DNA of 29,458 nt, taken from NCBI GenBank assembly GCA_049999765.1, contig JBNGIQ010003975.1, positions 1 through 29,458 on the forward strand, given 5' to 3'. The notes beneath the pieces were generated by a model. It was not told the origin of the DNA and made no database searches. It worked only from the letters and a program-made list of their open reading frames with translations. Below are positions 21,001 to 29,458 of the stretch, one piece after another; within the stretch, counting starts at the first letter, position 1; every line of letters begins with the position of its first letter. The stretch comes from Phaeoceros laevis. Lineage: Eukaryota; Anthocerotophyta; Anthocerotopsida; Notothyladales. A program made the position numbers and the translations under genes.

Positions 21001-23424
21001 TCTCTTAGAGAGGCACAGGACAGAGGTAGGCTCGTGTGGTGTACACTTCGGCACAAATGCATTTCGTCATGGTATCTGTTTGACAGTGTAGGTTTTGGGA
21101 CACTCCTAACTCAAAGCATTGCGTGCTATTTTTAGGTTCTGTCTTTCCTTGATGACATATTTCCAGCACTCTTCCGGTCACTGTCAGACACATCTGATGA
21201 AGTAAGAAGATATATTAGTGCGGTAATTTTCAATTTCGTGGTGTATGGCTCAATGTTGCTCAGATTGTGTTATTAATGTACTGGATGCTGGCATGACAGG
21301 TAGTCTTACTTGTTCTCGAGGTGCAGGCTTGTATAGCCCGGGACACTCAGCACTTTCGTCATCTGATGGTTTTCTTGTTGCACAAGTTCAACAATGAGCA
21401 GGTTTTGCTTGAAAAGTATGTACCGTGCACAGGCTTAGGAAGTCTCTGAATGTGGACTGTTTTGGCGTCCGATTGGCTAACTTCCAGAGCTGTTTATAGA
21501 CGAGGAATTCTGGCAATCCGAAGACTCTGTGTTCTTCTAGATGCAGAGAGAGTGTACAGAGAAGTGGCAACAATACTAGAAGGCGAAGCAGATCTGGAGT
21601 TTGCGTCAGTGATGGTTCAGGTGGGATACTTAGCTTTTGCCATTCATGATGTCACCCTGCATTTGTTCCTTTTGTTGAATGTTCTTCATCTCTTCCTGAG
21701 ATTTCTGAAAAGTCAAAGGGTAATTCTTGCAGCCATCAATAGTAGCATATTGTGAACATAACACTTAGGAACATTGTCTGGAGGTCATGTGGAGTGGGTG
21801 CACATGTTGTGTGTGGTAATGACTCCACTCTATGTTTGAGTTTGTTGGTTTCGGTGTTATGCTCATCAGAATTGTAGAAAACTTGGGAGCCTGATGTGGT
21901 AACGGTGGTGGCCGGGTTGAGGGCGGCAGCTGATTGAAACCCTCATGATATGTGCTCTTTGACATGGTAAATGGGGGAAGTGGGGCATATTCAATGTCGT
22001 ATCTGTGTCAGTCCAAAAGGTCTTGCCCTCTCAGCTAGTTATCTGAAGTTTTCGAAAGGTTTATTGCTTGAAATCCACGGTGTCTTGCCTTCTGTCTGCA
22101 GGCATTGAACTTGATCCTACTTACTGCGGTCGAACTGGCAGATTTGCGTTCACTCTTGAAACAGTCACTGTCAAATTCAGATGGGAGAGATCTTTTTGTT
22201 GCTCTTTATTCATCTTGGTGCCACTCACCTATGGCTACAGTTAGTCTTTGTTTGCTAGCTCAGGTACTTCTGCTGCACATAAGTTAAAACTTGTTGAAGC
22301 AGCTTTTGCCATCTCCATTGGAAAAGCAAGTGGGATGCAAATCTTGATATCTAATACTGAATTTCTTCTGTACCACAGAATTATGATCAGTGCTTATGAC
22401 ATTTGACATATTTTGCAGGCTTATCAGCATGCTACTGCAGTTATTCAATCTTTAGGAGAATCTGATATTAATGTGAACTTGCTTGTGCAAGTTGATAAGT
22501 TGGTTCGACTTTTGGAAACGCCAATATTTGCCTACTTGCGTTTGCAGGTAAGCTTCATGTTAGGGGCATATACCTCTCTTGATTGTGCCGATGGGTCCAA
22601 CAATCTCATTGTCTCACTTGAAATATTGAGCACTGATTCAGTACTGTTGTCATGAAGCTGTTAGAGCCTGGAAAGTATCCTGCGCTCCTCAAGACTCTGT
22701 ATGGATTGCTCATGCTGCTACCACAGGTAGTTGCTTTTGTTGCTTCATGTTATGGGTGTGTTGCACAGGCCTAGCGTAAATAGAAGAATGGGTTACCATT
22801 CTAACACATGATTGTCACCTAAGCAGGTGAAAGTTGCAGCAGACTGGTTGACTTGCTGCCATCTTTCGGACCTTGGTTGTGGAACCTATATGAGGGTGCA
22901 GCCTTATTGAACCTGTTAATTTTGTGTGGTTGGTTCCAGCAAAGTGCTGCGTTCAAGATCCTGAGAACAAGGTTGAAAACTGTGCCTCCTTATATATTCA
23001 CACAAGCGCCACCGACTTCCTCAAGTTCAGACTTCTCTGGCCTCAATGCTATCAGGAGAACTGCATCTGGAGTCCCTTACGCTCAGATATTGTCTCAATT
23101 TCCAAGTGGTTCTCAGCCTACTGATGATGGAGATAAGAATACTGACCTTAGCAATGGGTCTAGTGGCATTAATTTTGTTCAGCGGTTGAAGCAGTTTGAA
23201 CATATGCAGCATCAGCATAGGTTGCATCGTGATTCACAATCGCAGACAAAGCAGCCAAAGAAGCCTCCGCTCATCCCAACCCAGGTTTGTAACTAGTCTG
23301 CCCTGGCGCAGTTGTTGGGAACACTCGCTATGTGAAGGAAACCTTTTCTCCTTTTGTGAGGTCAGTGCTTCAAGTTGTCGTTTCTACGTCTCAGGGGGGA
23401 ATAGGTTTACAGAGACCAGGATAG
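18018..23424 (+). CDS. VAC14: VAC14 homologue, scaffold of the PI(3,5)P2 kinase/phosphatase complex
   Basis: Twenty exons encode 721 aa: 18018-18107, 18754-18867, 19088-19153, 19234-19323, 19407-19526, 19658-19686, 19879-20021, 20158-20252, 20355-20441, 20544-20651, 20761-20852, 20944-21025, 21136-21201, 21300-21415, 21488-21620, 22102-22263, 22419-22547, 22658-22726, 22940-23284, 23395-23424. All phases join, with no stop until TAG. VAC14 is a HEAT-repeat scaffold that holds Fab1/PIKfyve and Fig4 on endosome and vacuole membranes. Diagnostic stretches are [15 protein letters not shown] at the N-terminus, [57 protein letters not shown] and, in the Fig4-binding C-terminal part, [20 protein letters not shown]. 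Arabidopsis VAC14 is about 740 aa, so the length fits. The last exon gives only ten residues (GGIGLQRPG after PTQ); reading through its donor would instead end with VCN. Intron 1 is the longest at 646 bp. Confidence 0.95.
18280..19800 (+). repeat. Source copy of the segment duplicated at 10975-12500
   Basis: This part of VAC14 (late intron 1 to early intron 6) is the intact counterpart of the decayed copy about 7.3 kb upstream, in the same orientation. Similarity extends through introns and stops at about the same relative point, caactt-gagcatg here and caactgtagcatg there. Confidence 0.9.
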
Positions 23425-24065
23425 CAGCATAAAGGATTTTGTTTTGCATGATGGTTTTAGCGACCAATTTCTTGGAGTTCTGATACAGAATGGACCTAAA
23501 CCAGCCGAGCAGTCAGATGAACAAAAGCGTGGGAAGGGAGGTAAGTTATTAGCATTAGGTGTACGTTCTTCTGCAAGGTCGACATGGAGGGCTTAAAACA
23601 AAGGTTTTGTTGATTGATCACAGGTTTCAGACTATAAATGCGTCGAACGAAGTGCAGCGACCGACAGTCGACTAGTAGAAGCAGCCAACAGCTGGGAGCC
23701 GACCTATTTGGAATGCAATTCGGCAGTGCGGGGCTAGTCGACTGCCAACAGGCATCTGTGAAGTGGTCACAGAGATAATGTTTCGCCTGGAAACCACTGC
23801 CACAGTCTGATCTCTCGGAATGCGATTGTGCAATAAGACAAAGAGAGGAACTTTGCTTTGTTCGGTTTTTTGACGTCGATGCATTGAGCCTTCTCCAGTG
23901 ATGGTCCGTGGTTACAATAGGTGCTACATCTATTATTTGTACTAGTCTAGTACCATAATCTCGAATCTCGCCTCCCAACCATCCGTTAATATTTCGAAGT
24001 TCGAAGTCTTCATTCAGTCCAGTAGTAAGACGAAGCACGTCCCCTGAGCTCGGAGACCGGGGCGG
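23425..24065. other. Intergenic VAC14-UAH spacer
   Basis: This holds the 3' UTR of VAC14 and the promoter of the downstream gene. An 11-base inverted repeat (cagtcgactag at 23665 and its complement at 23734) is the only structure noticed. No gene is seen. Confidence 0.5.
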
Positions 24066-26442
24066 ATGGCAGCCGGAATCTGTCCAAAGTGGTGTGGAAT
24101 TCTGTGCTGCTTGATTGTGTGGCCGCTGTTGTCGTCAGCGGACGGTGTTGCGTACCCAGATGCCTATTCCACAAATTGTGAGGATGATCCAAGTGGTGCA
24201 GCCCCTTTCGATGTGGACATTGGTCGGTTGCAACGACAGGTGATGACAATCGGGAATATCGAAGCTTTGAGAAGAGAACCGGGAGCTGAACTGACGGGGT
24301 GGGATGCTCTCTTGATTGCAGATAGATGAACTGGCATCCTTCTCAGAAACCCCGCATCCGTCTGTGACACGTGTGTTGTACACAGAGCATGATTCTGCTG
24401 CCCGGAGGTGATATATGTACCGCTGCCAGAATTATCTGCCTTCTAGCTACCTCAACCTGACTCTGGTGGGTGTTGTAGGTATGTGAAGGAATTGATGCTG
24501 TCAGTGGGGTTGTCAGTGCGAGAAGACGCAATTGGAAACATCTTCGGGCGATGGTATGTGCTACTTCACAGCTTGAATCCCGGGTAGTAATTTCGGTCCG
24601 TAGCTTGTTACTGATCAACTCTTGTAGGAATGGGAGCGAACCCACGGCCAAGCCTGTGGCAACTGGTTCTCATACGGATGCAATTCCATTCGCTGGAAAG
24701 TACGATGGAGTTGTTGGTGTAGTCGGTGGTATCGAAGCGATTCGCACGCTCAAGAGGTTGGTGCTTTGAAAATCACCTGGCATGCTGGAAATTCAGCACC
24801 AGTGGGAGGTTATAGTCTTCCATGGCAAATCATGCAGAGCAGGATTTCATCCAAAAAGACCGTTGGAGGTGATTATGTTCACCTCCGAAGAGCCGACACG
24901 GTTTGGTTTAGGTTGCATTGGAAGGTAAGAATCAGGAAGTGCACTTAAAACATAGAACACATTGCCTTCAAATCTGGAGGTTGGAACTTATTCTTCACTG
25001 GATGCAGTCGAGCCATGGCAGGGTCTGAGAAAATCATAGACACCCTGACAAAGGCAGTCGATGCACAGAACACGACCTTCACGGATGCAGCAAAGAGTGC
25101 TGGTTATCTGGAGAAAGTTGAGGATCTGGACAGTGTTGCTCTTCCAAAAGGGCACTTCGATGCTTTTGTGGAGCTTCATATTGAGCAGGGACCCACTCTC
25201 GAGGAGGAAGGCAAAGATTTGACCTCCTTTGGCTTGGCTGGAAATAATGTGCCCGTGATTTTTACATGAAAGTGTTTCTCCCTTCGTGCAGGACGGTCCA
25301 TTGGGATTGTGACAGCCATAGCAGCTCCAGCGACCCTGAAAGTGAGTTTCAAAGGAGAAGGGGGCCATGCAGGAGCTGTCCTGATGCCAACAAGGTTAGA
25401 CCGTATTATTTCCGTTGCATGTCTGTCATTCAAAAGCTTGGTTCAGTGATCCCAGAAGTCGCTGAGGCAAGCCTTCTTTGAAGTTTTGGTATAGGAATGA
25501 TGCGGGCCTTGCAGCAGCTGAGCTGATGCTGGCTGTTGAAGAACATGTTCTCGCTTCCGGATCTTCTGACACCGTTGGCACCACAGGTAATTTTTGACTT
25601 CTCCTGGTTTTCCTCTGCACTTTAAAAGTATCTTCTTGCTTGACATTTGTTCTTTGAGAGGGATCAGGGGTTTTGGAGGTGCACCCCGGAGCAGTGAACA
25701 GTATTCCGAGGGAAGCCAACCTGATGATAGGTAAGACTGGGATAGTGCTTAGCTCCAGCTGCCGCTGGTGGGTGATTTGGAGACTCCTGGCACGTACGTA
25801 CAAGGGCTGTTTTCATGACTGGTTAAGTGACTCTTCCACAGATGTTCGAGACATTGACTTGCAAAGGCGGGATGAGGTGGTGAGCAAGATACACACATCA
25901 GCATCTGCCATAGCTGCACGGCGGCATGTAGAGCTTGCAAACTTTGAAGTTGTCAACCAGGATCCACCTGCTCTCAGTTCTGACAAGATAATCCAGAGCT
26001 CAGTCATGGCAGTGGAACAACTTGGGTTGACACACAAGCTCATGATCAGCAGGGCTTACCATGATTCTCTCTTCATGTCCAGGTTCTTGACTCTTTTGCC
26101 TTCGTGTTCACAATTCTTGCGTACGGAAAGAGGTTCGCTCACTGCTGCCTGGAGCTCACCTACCTCCACATTTTATTCACAGGATAGCTCCTACCGGCAT
26201 GATCTTTATTCCTTGCTACAAAGGTTGGTCAAGCGACCCCCAGATCACATCACACTCGGCAAGATTGTTTTGTCCCATGACTCTCAACCAGGGGGGTTGA
26301 GAATCCAGCGGACTGACCATGTTTCCCTATCGTGTTGACAGGCTACAGTCACCGGCCAGACGAGTATGCATCTCCAGCGGAGATCGGTAAAGGGGTGCAG
26401 GTTCTGGCGTTCGTTCTTGCAAGGCTCTCTGTGATAGACTAG
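24066..26442 (+). CDS. UAH: Ureidoglycolate amidohydrolase (M20 family, purine catabolism)
   Basis: Twelve exons encode 464 aa: 24066-24239, 24322-24407, 24479-24553, 24628-24756, 24838-24924, 25008-25210, 25292-25394, 25495-25586, 25668-25730, 25842-26082, 26183-26223, 26342-26442. The enzyme hydrolyses ureidoglycolate to glyoxylate, ammonia and CO2, the last step of ureide breakdown, in the ER. The N-terminus has a hydrophobic signal segment (about residues 8-24), then APFDVDIGRLQRQ. Metal and catalytic residues are in place: GSHTDA (His127, Asp129), GKYDG (Asp138), SEEPTRFG (Glu172/173), ELHIEQGP (His241), GGHAGAV (His277), AYHDSLFM (His411) and YSHRPDEY (His435). The PDEVYP-like beginning, VLYTEHD and NQDPPALS match UAH better than the related allantoate amidohydrolase. 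Arabidopsis UAH is about 476 aa. Intron 6 must use a GC donor. The gene lies 641 bp downstream of VAC14 on the same strand. Confidence 0.94.
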
Positions 26443-28558
26443 TCTGGTGGTCAGGGAAGTGTTGCAAACTCTCCCGGCAAGCTGAATCATCTTCTACAGT
26501 GACACCAGGCAGCCACCCCGGGTGTGTGCGGGCGAGGCACAGCCCGCATGGGCAAACATTGCAGGTGGCGGCATCTCAGGAGTTTGGACAGCAGAAGGGG
26601 AGCAAAAAAGTTACTCACAGGAGAGGCCGGTGGTGTGTCCGTGTGTGTTAATAGACTATCTATCTACACAGTGGGCGATACTTTGGTGCGATACCATGGT
26701 CCCCACATCCAGCCCGCCAGCGCCGGTCGCCGGTCAGCCTATCATGCATGTGTAAGTGATGCTTTTACAATACCATGGGGCTGGTGGGGCAGCGGAAAGC
26801 TGAGAAAAGGGCAAGGCCGGCAGAGCGTGACGGTGGCCCCGCCGCCTGCTGTGCTGCTACCGCTGCTGCTACACCTCTTCACACAGCTAAGAGAAGGAAC
26901 AAAAAGCTACCCCAGGCTTGCTTTGCAGCCTTTGCCGCTCTGCCTGTCTGCGTGGGCTCTCGTTTTGCGTGTTGCTGTCGCCCACGTCACGTTATTCTCC
27001 GAACAAGAATCCTGCAATCCATTCTGCATGTCCTGACCATATGTTACCGTAAGAACAGGATCCTAGCAACTCGCGAGTTGGGCAAACTCCAGTAAGATTC
27101 CATGCAGATAGGGAGGCGTAGCCGAATCGATTCAACTGTGTGTTTCTATCCCAGCCTCTGTTCACCGAGCCGGTAATACCTGTGGTAAGCAGGATTTAGA
27201 GCCTGTACTTACTGCCAGCAGCATAACAGCAATGCCAGACTCCGGAACAGCACAGATAGCGAATTTAAAGTTGGCAATGTACCCCCTCAGATCTGGTCCG
27301 ATTCCTTGTCAGGGCGCCACATAATGTCCAGGCCCCCCCATGTGTCAGGCCCCAGCACGTCGGGGTCTGTCTGCCGCTCCTCCCCCTCTGCTGCGCTCCT
27401 CGTAGACTACTTCTTGGTCTTCTTTCCTCCCGCATCTACATTAGGTCATTCACACATTCCAGCTGCGATTCCTCTCTTGGCCGGGTCCGTGTCCGGCTCC
27501 ACACTTCAACAATCTCCGGGACCTCGCCTGCTGTCGTAGAGACTGGCTTTCTTTCACTGAAGCTAGGGCCTACAAGAGTTACCTAGGGCAGAGTGTTGCA
27601 TATCGGGGAGATGAAGGAGAAAAAAGGCAAAGCGGCAAAGCAAAGCGTGCGGGTGATGCCCGTAGGGCGTTGTACTGTACCGGCAGGGAGCATTGCTTTC
27701 GCAGGTGGGAGATCACACAAGCGATGATGCTAAGAGAAGAGTGGCATTCATTGGAGCACGGAGGAATCGAGCGGGAATCATTCACGGCATTAGCGTGAGG
27801 TGGGATTGACATCACAAGGCAGGCTGAATGAATCCATCGTGTTAGTAGAAGGCGGGATGCAAAGTAGTAACAAGATAAAAGTTAAGCGAGGAGGTAGCTG
27901 AGCTTGCACTTTTGTTACCAGATTCCGCGGGCGTGGGATCCCAAGGAGGCGCAGCGTAGCTTCCGCTTCCATCCTTCCCCTACCTGCTGCTGTAGATATA
28001 GCAGTGTCTAGAATGTAGGCTCTCTGCTTCTGTTGTGGCTGCCGCAGCGGTGTGAAAGTTTTAAAATCCCGGTAGTAGAAGAATGGGGAGTAGACAATAG
28101 CGGAGGGGAACGGAATTGGGGCGGCGAAACCGCGGTTGGGAAAAGCAGCAACGGAAGTAGAAGTAGGTAGGGTAAGCTTACCTACCACTGGCGTCCGTCC
28201 AGCCAGGCGTCGGAGGGGAGGCAGCGAGCCGTACCTGCTGCGCTAGTAGTGGCTGTTAGTGGTAGGGCGCACCGAAAAAAGGAACAGTGCCAGCCAGCGT
28301 CGTCGTCGTCCAGTCCACGGTGGTGCGGTCCAGACTCCATCCATCAGAGTCCAGTCCGGAGACTACTGGGCTGGACTGACTGCCGTCCCACGAGGAGGCG
28401 CTCCTTTCTTCCCTCCAGCAAACGGAACGAGAGAACGAGGAGGAGGAGGGGGGCTTGTCTGGCCTGGCTGGTTAGAGGTTGGGGGAGGGGAGGCATGGTA
28501 CCGGGCTGGCTCGGGTACGGAAGGAACTCGCTCCAGCCATCCATCAACGCCACGGGCC
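26443..28558. other. Gene-free interval: UAH 3' flank and trihelix gene 5' region
   Basis: No frame shows family resemblance. The first part is the UAH downstream flank. The last several hundred bases are GC-rich with short purine runs, and probably hold the promoter and 5' UTR of the trihelix gene. Several upstream ATGs occur (for example at 28495), but I see none in frame with the trihelix start. Confidence 0.5.
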
Positions 28559-29458
28559 ATGGCGAATGGCGCTCACCCGCTGGGAATCCATGCTGCGGCC
28601 GCGCCCCCCTCGCCCTCCGCTTCCTCCACCTTCGCGCGCCACCAGCAGCATCACCAGCAACAGCAGCAGCATCACCAACAGCAGCAGCAACAGCAGCATC
28701 ACCAGCTGCTGCAGCAGCACCAGCAGCATCAGCTGCTACAGCACCGCCTGCAGCAGCAGCAGCATCACCTCCAGCAGCAGCAGGGACTGTTCCTGCACCA
28801 GATTGCGGGCTCGCCCGGCGGAGGGGCCGCCGTGGCGGGCATGGATCAGGCCATGGCCACGGCCACCAGCGAGGGAGAGTCCCTGGACGCCAGGAGCCCC
28901 GACGCTGATCGGGCCGAGAGCACTGTGCGGGAAGGGGAAGGCGCAGGGTCGGCAGGAGGAGGAGGAGGAGCAAGCGGTCCGGCAGGAGGAGTCGGGGCGG
29001 GCAAGGCTATAGGCGCAGCATCAGGAGGCGGTGGCAGTGGCGGGGGAGGAGCAGGGGCAGGGCCAGGGCCCGGGGCTACCGCAGGGCGGGGCAAGCAGAA
29101 AGACAGCTTTGCGGACTGGAGCAATGGCGCCATCCACTCGCTGCTGGACGCCTTCACGGAGAAGAACGAGGAATTGAACGGGCGGAACCTGCGGGGGAGA
29201 GACTGGGAGGAGGTGACCAGCGCGGTGAACGCCCGCGGCGATGGCAGCAAGCCCGTCAAGAGCGTGCTGCAGTGCCGCAACAAGCTGGACAATTTGAAGA
29301 AGCGGCACAAAATTGAAAAGGACAAAATGTTCACCACCGGTAATCTCAAGACCAAGTGGCAGTGGTTTGTCAAGATGGATGCCATAGTCGGCCGCACAGC
29401 CAAGCAGCCGCGGCCGGGGCCCTCTGTGCCGGCATCCCTGGCCCTGGCCATTGCCGAG
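28559..29458 (+). CDS. Trihelix (SIP1/ASIL-type Myb/SANT-like) transcription factor, 3' truncated by window edge
   Basis: Exactly 300 codons are open from the ATG in gggccATGGCG to the right edge, with no stop reached. Residues about 25-75 are a Gln/His-rich tract encoded by interrupted CAG/CAN repeats. An acidic Ser/Glu segment follows, and then a Gly/Ala-rich linker to about residue 180. Next is the trihelix domain: DWSNGAIHSLLDAFTEK, NLRGRDWEEVTSAVNAR, VLQCRNKLDNLKKRHKIEK and KWQWFVKMDAIVG, with the tryptophans of helices one to three. This arrangement matches the SIP1 clade (ASIL/ENAP-like) of nuclear trihelix factors, which bind GT-type elements and can recruit chromatin regulators. The coiled-coil tail expected in this clade would lie beyond the window. 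The start is supported by context and by the coding frame matching the trihelix; upstream sequence is open but lacks a clear in-frame ATG. Confidence 0.9.
   Translation, partial: MANGAHPLGIHAAAAPPSPSASSTFARHQQHHQQQQQHHQQQQQQQHHQLLQQHQQHQLLQHRLQQQQHHLQQQQGLFLHQIAGSPGGGAAVAGMDQAMATATSEGESLDARSPDADRAESTVREGEGAGSAGGGGGASGPAGGVGAGKAIGAASGGGGSGGGGAGAGPGPGATAGRGKQKDSFADWSNGAIHSLLDAFTEKNEELNGRNLRGRDWEEVTSAVNARGDGSKPVKSVLQCRNKLDNLKKRHKIEKDKMFTTGNLKTKWQWFVKMDAIVGRTAKQPRPGPSVPASLALAIAE
28643..28790 (+). repeat. Interrupted CAG/CAN trinucleotide repeat inside the trihelix gene
   Basis: Long stretches of cagcag with cat, cac, caa and ctg interruptions encode Gln/His in the gene frame. The other frames read as poly-Ser or poly-Ala, which explains the spurious open frames on both strands. 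A likely site of length variation. Confidence 0.9.

Noticed and set aside
23665-23744. 11-base inverted repeat around cagtcgactag
   Set aside because: Arms are short and the 58-base loop is unremarkable; it is likely chance and no terminal repeat or target duplication accompanies it.
23496-24038. 180-codon minus-strand frame between VAC14 and UAH
   Set aside because: No recognisable domain; it lies over UTR and promoter sequence of two well-supported plus-strand genes.
24066-26442. Allantoate amidohydrolase as an alternative identity for the M20 gene
   Set aside because: The spacing and wording of the VLYTEHD, KYDG, NQDPPALS and AYHDSLFM motifs fit ureidoglycolate amidohydrolase much better than allantoate amidohydrolase.
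26524-27036. 170-codon plus-strand frame downstream of UAH
   Set aside because: Low-complexity Ala/Leu/Arg translation in GC-rich intergenic DNA, overlapping other equally open frames; no domain.
28344-28973. Long minus-strand frame rich in Ala/Pro opposite the trihelix gene
   Set aside because: It is the shadow of the CAG-repeat and Gly-rich coding sequence; the plus frame contains a real trihelix domain.
28846-29451. 201-codon minus-strand frame with a Pro-rich end
   Set aside because: Antisense to the trihelix domain and GC-rich linker; no motifs of its own.

Overview
The window is nuclear DNA of a land plant. It holds spliced genes with GT-AG introns of roughly 70 to 650 bases, PPR proteins of the organelle RNA-editing type, a dirigent protein, a trihelix factor and a plant-type ureidoglycolate amidohydrolase. 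The narrowest taxonomic clue is at the left edge. The PPR protein there carries a KPAxA box and a C-terminal GRP, the signature of the DYW:KP domain, which is reported only from hornworts, lycophytes and ferns and is linked to U-to-C organelle RNA editing. I therefore infer a seedless plant. The compact spacing and short introns would suit a hornwort or a compact lycophyte, but I cannot fix the genus.

Left third (1-10 kb). The 3' end of the DYW:KP PPR gene (+) is followed by a broken three-exon remnant of a Raf-like (CTR1/EDR1-type) kinase (+). Convergent to these is a two-exon ankyrin-repeat membrane protein of the PGG type (-, 873 aa). After about 3.4 kb with no clear gene comes a four-exon MMTAG2-like nuclear protein (-, 434 aa). 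It lies head-to-head with an intronless secreted dirigent protein (+, 173 aa), with only 207 bp between the two start codons.

Middle (10.9-17.5 kb). A decayed partial copy of the 5' half of the VAC14 gene (part of intron 1 to early intron 6) ends about 20 bp before the ATG of an intact, intronless PPR gene of the E+ class (644 aa, no deaminase domain). Then follow about 3 kb without genes, of which 15.3-17.3 kb is strikingly AT-rich and full of short direct repeats.

Right third (17.5-29.5 kb). The intact VAC14 gene (+, 20 exons, 721 aa, scaffold of the PI(3,5)P2 kinase/phosphatase complex) is followed by a complete ureidoglycolate amidohydrolase gene (+, 12 exons, 464 aa, last step of purine-ring nitrogen recovery) that needs one GC-AG intron. 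After a 2.1 kb gene-free stretch, the window ends inside the first coding exon of a SIP1/ASIL-type trihelix transcription factor (+) with a long Gln/His tract.

The genes are independent eukaryotic transcription units, and I see no operon-like pathway cluster. Exon boundaries were assigned by eye from splice consensus, reading phase and remembered family sequence. They agree in phase throughout, but have not been checked against transcripts.
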